A DNA stretch of 14,005 bases from the NCBI RefSeq assembly GCF_050943655.1, contig NZ_JBMNPQ010000040.1, forward strand, positions 1 through 14,005, read 5' to 3'. The stretch's first letter is position 1. The number at the start of each line of letters is the position of its first letter. Positions 5,969-13,741 of this stretch are shown here, one piece after another. Source of the DNA: Peptoniphilus_A sp050943655 (GTDB lineage Bacteria > Bacillota > Clostridia > Tissierellales > Peptoniphilaceae). The notes beneath the pieces are model-generated. The model was not told the DNA's origin. It saw nothing but the letters and a program-made list of their open reading frames with translations, and searched no databases. Made by a program: the position numbers and the translations under genes.

Positions 5969-8900
5969 ATGAATTTTTTATCTAAAATTGTAGACAATTT
6001 AGTCTCTTATAAAAACTTAGATACATCTCTAATTCACAATGACAATATTGGAGTCTTTGGATCAGAGGGGCCCGCCATATCTCTTTATGCCATGGCCATG
6101 GCGAATGATAAAAAAATCTGTATAATTGCTCAAAATAGAGTGGCAGCTCGCAAGTTCTATGAAGATATACAAAATATATCTGAGCTTGGGAGCGTTTTGT
6201 ATTCTGAAAAAGATTTATTTCTCTATGACAGAGATTCAAAATCTAAGGAGAATATGAAAAAGAGACTTGAGGCAATTTCAAAAGTTGCACTGGGAAGGGC
6301 AAATATTGTAGTGACAACTCTTGATGCTTTAACTGCAAAGATTTCTGATAAAGAGACTTACTTAAATAGCAAAATAGAACTAAAGAGAGACTCTACAATT
6401 GATTTAGAAGAATTTTCTAAAAAATTAGTCGAGATGGGTTATGAGAGATACCCATATGTAGAAGGTGTTGGCCAGTTTTCTATCAAGGGTTCAATAATTG
6501 ACATCTCAACGGGAGATGACAACTACCGTATAGAGCTCTTTGACGATGAAATTGATTCAATAAGAACCTTCGACTTGGAGAGCCAAAGGTCCATTGAAAT
6601 CTTAGACGAGATAGAAATTTTTCCAATAATCGACTTGATACTAAATGAAGATGAAAAGGAAAAAATTGCCGAAAAAATAAAAAAGGACTTGTCCAAGAAT
6701 AAGCTTAAGGGAAAAGAAAAAGATAGACTCGAGGAGAAGTTTGGAAAATATATCGACAAGCTGAGCCTTAAAGAAAATGTAAATAACACAGATTTAATTC
6801 TTCCCTATGTCGAAGAAGACAAGGTATCGTCACTTCTTGATTACATGGAGGGCTTCATATTTTTCATCGAAGAGCCAAACAGGGTTTTGGAAAGACAAGA
6901 AGAAATTCAGCTACAAAATAACGAGAAGATTACAAATTTAATAAGTCATGGAGAAGTCACAAAGGCGCACAGCGATGTAATCTATAATTACAATGATATT
7001 ATTTCTAATCTTAAAACTAGAAAAATTGTGACTTTTAACAGCATCCTAAAACCGCCGCGCGAGTTTAAACCAAAGGACATTATTAATTTAAAATTAAAAT
7101 CTGTAACATCATACGGCGCGAAGATAAAACTCTTTAAAGAAGATTTGGATTATTATCTTAAAAATAATTTTAAGGTAATACTTTTGGGCTCAACTGAAAA
7201 GAGAACCAAGAGGCTCTTTGACCACTTAATAGAAATTGGATACTCGCCATTTTTGGCAAAAAAAATAGACGATGACAAGAAAAATATAAATTTAATCGTT
7301 ACAGTTGGCTCTCTATCCAGTGGAGTTGAGTTTTCAGATTCAAAGACTGTTTTTATAAATTATTCCGAAGTCTATGGAACTTATGCCAAGAAGAAAAAGA
7401 GAAAAAAGAAAAACAATAAAAAATTAAATTTCGAAGATCTATCGATTGGCGACTATGTTGTCCACGAGGAGCACGGTATTGGAAAATATGTGGGAACGTC
7501 TCGATTAACTGTTCAAAATATTCAAAGAGACTACATCGTAATAGAATATTCTGGCGACGACAGATTATTTCTTCCAATAGAAAACTTGGACTCAATTTAT
7601 AAATATGTTCACGACGGAGAGAGACCTCCAAAGGTAAACAAATTAAATTCAATTGAGTGGAAGAAGAAAAAATCCAAGGCGAAAAAGTCCATCGACGACA
7701 TGGCAGATGAGCTTATCGAACTATATGCAAAGAGACAGTCAACTCCTGGATTTGCTTTTAGTAAGGACAATGAATACCAAAGAGAATTTGAAGATGCCTT
7801 CATCTACGAAGAAACCGACGGACAACTTGAAAGTGCAGAAGAAATTAAAGAGGATATGGAAAAGACTAGGCCAATGGATAGGCTACTTTGTGCCGATGTT
7901 GGATATGGAAAAACTGAAGTTGCCCTTCGCGCTGCCTTTAAAGCAGTCCTAGATGGAAAGCAAGTTGCATTTTTGGTACCAACCACAATACTTGCACAGC
8001 AACATTACAACACAATGGTGGATAGATTTAAAAACTTCCCCGTTGGGATAGGTCTTCTTTCAAGATTTAGGTCCAAGGCAGAACAGAAAAAAGACTTAGA
8101 GGGTCTTAAGAATGGAACAATTGACATCATAGTCGGGACTCACAGACTTCTTTCAAAGGACGTAAAGTTTAAGGACTTGGGGCTTCTTATAATTGACGAG
8201 GAGCAGAGGTTTGGAGTTCGTCACAAGGAAAAGCTAAAGATGCTTAAAGAAAATGTGGACACACTTACACTTACTGCAACTCCAATTCCAAGGACTCTTC
8301 AAATGTCCATGATTGGAATTCGCGACATGTCTGTAATAGACGAGCCTCCTGAAGAAAGATTTCCTGTTGAAACATATGTAATGGAATATAACGACCTCTT
8401 AGTTCGCGAGGCAATACTTCGTGAAATAGATAGAGGTGGACAGGCTTACTACGTCTACAACAAAGTTGCCAACATGGAAAATAAACTTGGAGAATTGAGG
8501 GCACTTGTGCCAGAGGCGACTTTTGCAATGGCAAATGGACAGATGAGCGAAAAAGTTTTGGAAGACACCATGATTGACTTTGTAAACGGAGAAGTCGATG
8601 TGCTTTTATGTTCCACAATTATCGAGACTGGGATGGATGTTCCAAATGCAAACACGATGATTATAACTGATGCCAATAGACTTGGACTTTCTCAGCTCTA
8701 CCAGCTTAGAGGAAGAATCGGCAGATCATCAAGAATTGCCTACGCCTACTTCACTTATGAAAAGGGCGCTGCAATTTCTGAAGTTGCAGAAAAAAGGCTC
8801 ACTGCAATTAAAGAATTTACAGAGTTTGGTTCAGGACACAAAATCGCAATGCGTGACCTTGAAATAAGAGGTTCTGGATCAATACTTGGATCGAGACAGT

Positions 8901-9439
8901 CTGGTCACATCGAGCAGATTGGTTACGACCTATACATGAAATATTTAAAAGATGCAATTTCAAAACTAAAGGGCATTGAGCCAAAAGAAGAATTTAACGC
9001 CACAATAGATTTAAAGATAGACTCATTCATACCAAAGTCATATATCGAAGACGACAGAGAGCGTCTTGAAATTTATAAAAAGATTTCAGTAATCGATGGT
9101 GAAGAGTCCTACTCAGACTTAATCGACGAACTAATAGATAGGTTCTCAGACCTTCCAGAAGAAGTTACAAACTTAATGGATATCGCTCTATTAAAATACA
9201 AGGCAGAAGAGGCGAGAATCGAGTCGATTATAGAAAAGAACAAAGTCTATGAAATTAAAATTTCAGGAGAGATTTCTCTTGAGGCGATTATGGAACTAAA
9301 TAATGAGTTTAAAAATATTGAATACTCACTTGGCGAGACAAATATAATAAAAGTTAGCAAGTTAAAATATCCAATTGAGGAACTTAAAAAGTTAATAGCA
9401 ATTGTGAATTTACACAAAAAGGACACAAAAGTATCTTAA
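5969..9439 (+). CDS. mfd: Transcription-repair coupling factor Mfd
   Basis: An ATP-driven DNA translocase that removes RNA polymerase stalled at DNA damage and recruits UvrA. The 1156-residue chain has the full family layout. An N-terminal UvrB-homology module (about 1-330) has a degenerate nucleotide loop (GSEGPA near 31). After a very basic linker (KKKKRKKKNNKK, near 475) comes the CarD-like RNA-polymerase interaction domain (about 489-560; LSIGDYVVHEEHGIGKYVG). The RecG-like translocase follows, with Walker A GYGKT (645-649), DEEQ box (743-746), TATPIPRTLQMS, and motif VI QLRGRIGR (912-919). The TRG region GSGSILGSRQSGH and a C-terminal regulatory domain end the chain. GAGGG lies 6 bases before the ATG. 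No frameshift is seen. Confidence 0.98.
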   Translation: MNFLSKIVDNLVSYKNLDTSLIHNDNIGVFGSEGPAISLYAMAMANDKKICIIAQNRVAARKFYEDIQNISELGSVLYSEKDLFLYDRDSKSKENMKKRLEAISKVALGRANIVVTTLDALTAKISDKETYLNSKIELKRDSTIDLEEFSKKLVEMGYERYPYVEGVGQFSIKGSIIDISTGDDNYRIELFDDEIDSIRTFDLESQRSIEILDEIEIFPIIDLILNEDEKEKIAEKIKKDLSKNKLKGKEKDRLEEKFGKYIDKLSLKENVNNTDLILPYVEEDKVSSLLDYMEGFIFFIEEPNRVLERQEEIQLQNNEKITNLISHGEVTKAHSDVIYNYNDIISNLKTRKIVTFNSILKPPREFKPKDIINLKLKSVTSYGAKIKLFKEDLDYYLKNNFKVILLGSTEKRTKRLFDHLIEIGYSPFLAKKIDDDKKNINLIVTVGSLSSGVEFSDSKTVFINYSEVYGTYAKKKKRKKKNNKKLNFEDLSIGDYVVHEEHGIGKYVGTSRLTVQNIQRDYIVIEYSGDDRLFLPIENLDSIYKYVHDGERPPKVNKLNSIEWKKKKSKAKKSIDDMADELIELYAKRQSTPGFAFSKDNEYQREFEDAFIYEETDGQLESAEEIKEDMEKTRPMDRLLCADVGYGKTEVALRAAFKAVLDGKQVAFLVPTTILAQQHYNTMVDRFKNFPVGIGLLSRFRSKAEQKKDLEGLKNGTIDIIVGTHRLLSKDVKFKDLGLLIIDEEQRFGVRHKEKLKMLKENVDTLTLTATPIPRTLQMSMIGIRDMSVIDEPPEERFPVETYVMEYNDLLVREAILREIDRGGQAYYVYNKVANMENKLGELRALVPEATFAMANGQMSEKVLEDTMIDFVNGEVDVLLCSTIIETGMDVPNANTMIITDANRLGLSQLYQLRGRIGRSSRIAYAYFTYEKGAAISEVAEKRLTAIKEFTEFGSGHKIAMRDLEIRGSGSILGSRQSGHIEQIGYDLYMKYLKDAISKLKGIEPKEEFNATIDLKIDSFIPKSYIEDDRERLEIYKKISVIDGEESYSDLIDELIDRFSDLPEEVTNLMDIALLKYKAEEARIESIIEKNKVYEIKISGEISLEAIMELNNEFKNIEYSLGETNIIKVSKLKYPIEELKKLIAIVNLHKKDTKVS

Positions 9440-9447
9440 ATATAGTG

Positions 9448-9453
9448 TATAAT
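9448..9453 (+). promoter_or_regulatory. Candidate -10 box for the foldase gene
   Basis: TATAAT lies in the 50-bp gap after mfd, 36 bases before the foldase start. No good -35 hexamer is seen 16-18 bp upstream, so this is only a candidate. The foldase could also be read from the mfd transcript, since no terminator separates them. Confidence 0.4.
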
Positions 9454-9489
9454 AGATAAATGGATTAAATTAGTAAGAAGGAGAGAACT

Positions 9490-10584
9490 ATGTTTATAAA
9501 AAGATTATCAGCAGTATCTTTAGCAGCTGTAATGGCTCTATCCCTTGCAGGCTGCGGAAAAAAACCTGGAGTTGCAGCAGAAGTTGGTGGAGTTGAAATT
9601 CCAATGGAAGAGTACTACAAATCTTATGCAGCTCGTGCAAACCAATTTAGATCACAATATGGTGACGATGTATTACAACAAACTGAGCCAAATTCTGGAA
9701 AGACTACAGACGAATTACTTAGAGAACAAGCTATTCAAGACTTAACTGAAACAGAAATGGTAAGACAAGATGCAGAAAAAATGGGCATCGAAGTAACTGA
9801 TCAAGATGCAGATAAAGAAATTCAAGCAATGAAAGATCAACTTGGTGGAGATGAAGTTTTTCAGTCTCTATTAAAACAAAACAACATGCCTGAAGAATTC
9901 TTAAAAGAAAACATCAAAAAACAAAAGATGACTAGTGAATACACTAAGAAAAAATTAGAAGAACTTAAACCTACAGAAGAAGAAATTCAAAAATATTATG
10001 ACGACAACAAAGATTCTTTCTTCAAGGCAAAAGCATCTCACATCTTAGTTAGTGACTTAAAAGAAGCTAACTTAATCAGAAAAGAAATCAAAAAAGGTGG
10101 AGACTTTGCAAAGATAGCAAAAGAAAAATCTCTTGACCCAGGTTCAAAAGAAAATGGCGGATCACTTGGAGAATTTACAAATGGACAAATGGTTCCTGAA
10201 TTTGACAAAGCAATAGCAAAGATGAAAGTCGGAGACATCTCTGAACCAATTCACACAAATTACGGTTACCATGTAATTAAACTTGAAGACAAAAAGCCAC
10301 TTGAATTTAAAGATGTAAAGGCTCAAATCGAACAATTAGTTCAACAAGAAAAATTCACTAAATATCTACAAGACCTACACAAAAAAGCAAAAATTAAAGT
10401 TTATGCTGACACTAAAAAAGAAGTAGAGCTTCCAGATGAATTTAAAGATTATGGCGTAATCGAAAAACCAAAGACTGAAAAAAATAATGCTAAAGATGCA
10501 AAAAACAACAAGGCAAATGAAAAAACAAATGCAGCAAATAATTCAGCAAAAGAAAATACAAACAACGCAAAAGAAACTAAATAA
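9490..10584 (+). CDS. prsA: PrsA-type lipoprotein foldase (parvulin peptidyl-prolyl isomerase)
   Basis: Anchored to the outer face of the membrane, it helps secreted proteins fold and catalyses proline isomerisation. The 364-residue chain starts with a lipoprotein signal: MFIKRL, a hydrophobic core, then lipobox LAGC with the lipidated cysteine at C22. A SurA-N-like chaperone region (about 30-175) is rich in E, Q and K. The PpiC/parvulin domain spans about 179-267, with KASHILV, GGSLGEF, MVPEFDKA and YGYHVIKLED. The last 40 or so residues are low-complexity Asn/Lys/Ala repeats with no predicted fold, perhaps a wall-spanning tail. AAGGAG lies about 7 bases before the ATG. It is monocistronic at its 3' end, with a strong terminator. 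The parvulin call is firm; PrsA rather than another parvulin lipoprotein is likely. Confidence 0.92.
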   Translation: MFIKRLSAVSLAAVMALSLAGCGKKPGVAAEVGGVEIPMEEYYKSYAARANQFRSQYGDDVLQQTEPNSGKTTDELLREQAIQDLTETEMVRQDAEKMGIEVTDQDADKEIQAMKDQLGGDEVFQSLLKQNNMPEEFLKENIKKQKMTSEYTKKKLEELKPTEEEIQKYYDDNKDSFFKAKASHILVSDLKEANLIRKEIKKGGDFAKIAKEKSLDPGSKENGGSLGEFTNGQMVPEFDKAIAKMKVGDISEPIHTNYGYHVIKLEDKKPLEFKDVKAQIEQLVQQEKFTKYLQDLHKKAKIKVYADTKKEVELPDEFKDYGVIEKPKTEKNNAKDAKNNKANEKTNAANNSAKENTNNAKETK

Positions 10585-10597
10585 TTTAAAAGAAAAG

Positions 10598-10627
10598 AGT
10601 CCGGTAAAAGTTTTCCGGACTTTTTTT
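10598..10627 (+). terminator. Intrinsic terminator of the foldase gene
   Basis: AGTCCGG (10598-10604) pairs with CCGGACT (10615-10621) over a 10-nt loop, followed by a run of T to 10627. It lies 14 bp after the stop codon. Confidence 0.92.
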
Positions 10628-10725
10628 ATGTTTTTTTCAAAAATTATTCCATAATTTGATATATAAACCACAATGAGAAACAGAGCAAATAAATACATTA
10701 TTTTTCTGTAAAAAATTGGTGAAAT

Positions 10726-10756
10726 TTGATGAAAAGATTTAAAAATCTGTTATAAT
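10726..10756 (+). promoter_or_regulatory. Upstream promoter of whiA (P1), extended -10
   Basis: TGT-TATAAT (10748-10756) is an extended -10 box. The best -35 is TTGATG (10726-10731) at a long 19-bp spacing, which the TGn motif could compensate. The AT-rich stretch 10628-10725 upstream holds no gene that I can see. Confidence 0.6.
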
Positions 10757-10764
10757 GTATATAA

Positions 10765-10793
10765 TTGTTTTCACAGATGAAATCTGTTAAAAT
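10765..10793 (+). promoter_or_regulatory. Downstream promoter of whiA (P2), extended -10
   Basis: TTGTTT (10765-10770), a 17-bp spacer and TGT-TAAAAT (10785-10793) precede whiA. The 14 bases ending in each -10 box, AAATCTGTTATAAT and AAATCTGTTAAAAT, differ at one position and lie 37 bp apart. P1 and P2 therefore look duplicated. Confidence 0.5.
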
Positions 10794-10834
10794 ATTTGAC
10801 GGGCGAAATACTGTGGAGATGTTGAGGTGATTTT

Positions 10835-11782
10835 ATGAGCTTTTCTTCCCAGGTAAAAGACGAAGTTGCCAAGTTAAAAGTAGATGAGAAGGGTTTAATA
10901 TTATCTGAACTCTCAGGCCTTACACCAATGTGTTCCAAATTATATTACACTCACAATGGCCTTAGACTTGAGTATGTTACAGAAAACGCACCTACAGCCA
11001 GACGTGTTTTTACTTTTCTAAGAAGGTCATTTGGATTTGATGTTGAAGTCAGCAATGTAAAATCTAAACAGCTTAGCAAAAACTTATACATTATCAATAT
11101 AGACGATAATGAGTCTTGCAGACTGCTCTTAGATGAGTTAAAATATATTAGAGGTGAAAACGTATTTACTATTAACTACTTGCCCTATGAGCTGACACAA
11201 AGCTCAAAAGAGAAAAAGGCCTACATAAGGGGCGCCTTTTTAGGGGCGGGCTCTGTAACAAATCCTGAAAAAAACTACCACTTGGAATTTGTCGCTGAAA
11301 ATGAAGAGAGCGCCAACTTTTTGCAAGAGATGATAAACTCTTTTGGACTCTACTCAAAGGTAATAGAGAGAAAAGATAAATTTGTAGTTTATTTAAAAGA
11401 GGCGGAGCAGATAAGTGACTTACTTTCAATTATTGGTGCCTACAGATCAATGTTGGAATTTGAAAATATAAGAGTGATAAAGGACATGAGGAACAATGTG
11501 AACCGAATCGTAAATTGCGAGACGGCAAATCTTTCCAAAACTGTAAAATCTTCTTACGATCAAATTGAAGACATTAAAATAATTGATGAGAAACTGGGAA
11601 TAGAAAATTTAGATGATGATCTAAGAGAGCTGGCGGAAATTAGGCTAAATGATAGATATTTAAGCCTAAAGGATATTGCAGAAATTTTAACACCGCAAGT
11701 TTCTAAATCAACAGTAAATTATAGATTTAAAAAAATTAAGAAAATCGCAGACAATCTAAGGGGTGATATTAATGAAAAGTAA
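10835..11782 (+). CDS. whiA: WhiA-family DNA-binding regulator
   Basis: In actinobacteria WhiA is a sporulation regulator. In Bacillus the orthologue (YvcL) binds DNA and affects cell division and chromosome segregation. The 315-residue chain has the family layout. An N-terminal domain related to LAGLIDADG homing endonucleases has a diverged helix motif AYIRGAFLGAGSV (129-141). The conserved MRNNVNRIVNCETANLSKTV segment follows (usually NRQVNCDTAN). A C-terminal helix-turn-helix lies at about 274-310 (YLSLKDIAEILTPQVSKSTVNYR). The nuclease residues are not expected to be active in this family. GAGGTGA lies 4 bases before the ATG. Bacillus has rapZ/yvcJ and yvcK directly upstream; here whiA has its own promoters instead. 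Its 3' end overlaps ptsH by 11 bp. Confidence 0.95.
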   Translation: MSFSSQVKDEVAKLKVDEKGLILSELSGLTPMCSKLYYTHNGLRLEYVTENAPTARRVFTFLRRSFGFDVEVSNVKSKQLSKNLYIINIDDNESCRLLLDELKYIRGENVFTINYLPYELTQSSKEKKAYIRGAFLGAGSVTNPEKNYHLEFVAENEESANFLQEMINSFGLYSKVIERKDKFVVYLKEAEQISDLLSIIGAYRSMLEFENIRVIKDMRNNVNRIVNCETANLSKTVKSSYDQIEDIKIIDEKLGIENLDDDLRELAEIRLNDRYLSLKDIAEILTPQVSKSTVNYRFKKIKKIADNLRGDINEK

Positions 11783-12038
11783 ATCAGTAGTACTTAACAA
11801 TGAAGACGGACTCCACGCTAGAGCAGCGGCTTTATTTGTACGTGAAGCAAATAAATTTACAAGTGATATTAATTTAGAGGCACATGGAGAGAAGGTCAAC
11901 GGAAAATCCATAATTGGTATAATGAGTTTGGGCGCATTTATCGGTGAAGAAATAACAATTTATGCTGACGGTGTGGACGAAGAAGAGGCCGTTGAAAAGC
12001 TTACAGAAATTGTTGAAAAAGAATTTTTAAATATTTGA
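11772..12038 (+). CDS. ptsH: Phosphocarrier protein HPr
   Basis: Carries phosphate from Enzyme I to the sugar-specific EIIA proteins of the PTS. In Firmicutes, phosphorylated on Ser46 by HPr kinase, it is also the co-repressor with CcpA. The 88-residue chain has the canonical length with H15 in DGLHARAAA and S46 in NGKSIIGIMSLG, so both phosphorylation sites are present. I chose the ATG at 11772 over the in-frame GTG at 11763 because AAGGGGTGAT just upstream is a good Shine-Dalgarno for the ATG and would be part of the coding sequence otherwise. It overlaps the end of whiA by 11 bp. In Bacillus this position holds crh, which lacks His15; here His15 is kept, so this is probably a true HPr. A terminator follows. 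Confidence 0.95.
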   Translation: MKSKSVVLNNEDGLHARAAALFVREANKFTSDINLEAHGEKVNGKSIIGIMSLGAFIGEEITIYADGVDEEEAVEKLTEIVEKEFLNI

Positions 12039-12044
12039 GATTAG

Positions 12045-12075
12045 AGAGTTTTGACTTTGTTAAAACTCTTTTTTT
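12045..12075 (+). terminator. Intrinsic terminator of whiA-ptsH
   Basis: AGAGTTTTGAC (12045-12055) pairs with GTTAAAACTCT (12059-12069), 11 bp with one G-U and a TTT loop, followed by T residues to 12075. It begins 7 bases after the ptsH stop and marks the border between genes and the repeat array. Confidence 0.92.
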
Positions 12076-12150
12076 ATTGGGAGTTTGGTGAGTTGGGGTT
12101 TCATGGTGCTATAAATTTTCACATTATATCTCGAGAATATCTATTTCGAA

Positions 12151-12370
12151 GTCATCCTGAGCGGAGGAGGAGCACAGCGACGACGTAGTCGAAGGATCTG
12201 TAGAGTCGTGAGATCGATGTGTCATCGTCTTATTGATGAAGTGTTTAGGAGTTATATGCTACAGATGAGTTTTGATGTTTTCTCCTTTACGTAGATCCTT
12301 TAAGACGATAAGGTCTTGCTCGTTAACTTTGCAGATTCCTCGACTCGCCTTGCTCGCTCGAAATGACGGA
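12151..12370. repeat. Palindromic unit 1
   Basis: Left arm 12151-12206, right arm 12331-12368. It is the most diverged unit. The middle of its left arm reads GGAGGAGGAGCACAGCGACG instead of the AT-rich GGAAAATTTATTTT found in all others, and its spacer has a different central part (ACGTAGATCC). Confidence 0.75.
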
Positions 12371-12447
12371 GTGTAGGGGTCATGGCTCAAATAGGTCGTC
12401 ACTATGTCTATGATTTAACAACTTCAAATGGCGAACACCCCATTAGA

Positions 12448-12640
12448 CGTCATCCTGAGCAAGGAAAATTTATTTTACGCGTCGAAGGATCTGTAGGGTC
12501 GTGGTAGCGATGTGTTGTCATCTTGATGTGAATGTGTTTTGATGTAATTCTCTCCTTTAGATTGTTTCATCAAGACGCATAGGTCGTTTCTCCAGAAGGT
12601 GCAGATTCCTCGACTCGCCATGCTCGCTCGGAATGACGGG
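12448..12640. repeat. Palindromic unit 2
   Basis: A complete unit: left arm 12449-12496, right arm 12601-12638. It is identical to unit 4 over its whole length. A 79-codon frame on its minus strand is a by-product of the repeat and has no ribosome site. Confidence 0.85.
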
Positions 12641-12817
12641 CAGGAGACAACGTCGAGTGTAATAATTTCATTATGACATCGGAGAAAGACCATTTCCAAC
12701 GTCATCCTGAGCAAGGAAAATTTATTTTCCGCGTCGAAGGATCTATAGGGTCGTGGTAGCGATGTGTCATCGCCTTATTGATGAAGTGTTTAGGAGTAAT
12801 ATGCGGCAGACGAGTTT

Positions 12818-13122
12818 CGCAAAAAGCCGTTAAAAATTTCATTTGTTTGAGCAAGCCACAATAACCACCTTGAGTTAAAGAAAAAAGCTATAGAGAAAAA
12901 ACTTAACAAAAATTACAACCTGCGAGTTATGAAATTTAGGCTTTTTGCGGATGACTAAAAGTCAGGTAAGTTCAACACGTTCTCCGAAGTGGGCGTTGGG
13001 GGTTAGGTTAGAGCGCGAGGAGAGGGAAGGGGACAATCGCAGCGCGTAAGCGGAAGCCCCCTTCCCTTCCTCGCATCGGGAATACAAAACGCAGTTTTAA
13101 AATAAATTTATGTTAAATATAA
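12818..13122. repeat. Foreign insert in unit 3, with a 132-bp inverted-repeat element
   Basis: About 305 bp unlike the rest of the array. Its first part, 12818-12949, is bounded by inverted repeats: CGCAAAAAGCC (12818-12828) and GGCTTTTTGCG (12939-12949), with a second matching block, AAATTTCAT and ATGAAATTT, just inside. The AT-rich interior encodes nothing recognisable. The second part, to about 13122, holds a GC-rich hairpin at 13015-13074. No target duplication is obvious, and no transposase is present. Confidence 0.6.
13015..13074. repeat. GC-rich 17-bp hairpin inside the insert
   Basis: GCGAGGA-G-AGGGAAGGGG (13015-13032) pairs with CCCCTTCCCTTCCTCGC (13058-13074), 17 bp with a single bulged G. 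The 25-nt loop contains CGCAGCGCGTAAGCGG. The purine/pyrimidine strand bias and high G+C are out of keeping with the AT-rich surroundings. There is no T-run, so it is not an intrinsic terminator. Confidence 0.75.
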
Positions 13123-13264
13123 GTCTTTAGTTTATCTCGTCAAGACGCATAGGCTGTTTCTCCAGAAGGTGCAGATTCCTCGACTCGCTTTGCTCGCTCG
13201 GAATGACGGAGTGTAGGGGTCATGGCTCACATGGGTCGTCACTATGTCTATGATTTAACAACTT

Positions 13265-13606
13265 AAATGGCGAACACCCCATTAGACGTCATCCTGAGCA
13301 AGGAAAATTTATTTTACGCGTCGAAGGATCTGTAGGGTCGTGGTAGCGATGTGTTGTCATCTTGATGTGAATGTGTTTTGATGTAATTCTCTCCTTTAGA
13401 TTGTTTCATCAAGACGCATAGGTCGTTTCTCCAGAAGGTGCAGATTCCTCGACTCGCCATGCTCGCTCGGAATGACGGGCAGGAGACAACGTCGAGTGTA
13501 ATAATTTCATTATGACATCGGAGAAAGACCATTTCCAACGTCATCCTGAGCAAGGAAAATTTATTTTCCGCGTCGAAGGATCTATAGGGTCGTGGTAGCG
13601 ATGTGT
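13265..13606 (+). repeat. Second copy of a 342-bp perfect direct duplication
   Basis: Bases 13265-13606 are identical to 12426-12767 by eye. The similarity continues to the left (13171-13264 against 12331-12425) with a handful of differences including a one-base deletion. It ends on the right where the two copies take different spacers (GTCATCGCC against TGTCGTCTT). The perfect match implies a recent duplication or gene conversion covering unit 2/4 and the left arm of unit 3/5. Confidence 0.9.
13288..13479. repeat. Palindromic unit 4
   Basis: A complete unit: left arm 13288-13335, right arm 13440-13477. It is an exact copy of unit 2, offset by 839 bp, and carries the same spurious 79-codon minus-strand frame. 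Confidence 0.85.
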
Positions 13607-13730
13607 TGTCGTCTTAACACGAATGAGTTTTGATGTAATTCTCTCCTTTAGGTTATCTCGTCAAGACGCATAGGCTGTTTCTCCAGAAGGGGCAGATTCC
13701 TCGGCTCGCCTTGCTCGCTCGGAATGACGG
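13540..13730. repeat. Palindromic unit 5
   Basis: A complete unit: left arm 13540-13588, right arm 13692-13729 (CGGCTCG for the usual CGACTCG). Its spacer (GTCGTCTTAACACGAATG) is shared with unit 6. The left arm contains GGAAAATTTATTTTCC, itself a small palindrome. Confidence 0.8.
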
Positions 13731-13741
13731 AGTGTGAGGGG

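Larger units (their letters stand above)
12701..13210. repeat. Palindromic unit 3, interrupted by about 305 bp
   Basis: The left arm at 12701-12749 and spacer to about 12817 follow the pattern of unit 1 (TTATTGATGAAGTGTTTAGG). The unit resumes at about 13123 (TCTTTAGTTTATCTCGTCAAG) and ends with a right arm at 13171-13208. Removing 12818-13122 restores a unit of ordinary length, apart from a few missing spacer bases. Confidence 0.75.

Noticed and set aside
7353..7652. Minus-strand 99-codon frame inside mfd, and other frames antisense to mfd
   Set aside because: They are shadows of the conserved RNA-polymerase-interaction and translocase coding sequence, without ribosome sites.
11763..11771. 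GTG start giving a 91-residue HPr
   Set aside because: The GTG is part of the AAGGGGTGAT Shine-Dalgarno of the ATG at 11772, which gives the standard 88-residue HPr with His15 and Ser46 at canonical numbers.
10835..11782. Active LAGLIDADG homing endonuclease
   Set aside because: The motif is diverged (GAFLGAGSV), and the C-terminal helix-turn-helix and NVNRIVNCETAN segment identify WhiA, in which nuclease activity is not expected.
12475..12714. 79-codon minus-strand frame, repeated identically at 13314-13553
   Set aside because: It runs through the palindromic repeat arms, has no Shine-Dalgarno sequence or recognisable domain, and is duplicated only because the DNA is duplicated.
13015..13074. 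Intrinsic terminator
   Set aside because: The hairpin is strong, but no T-run follows on either strand and no gene ends nearby.
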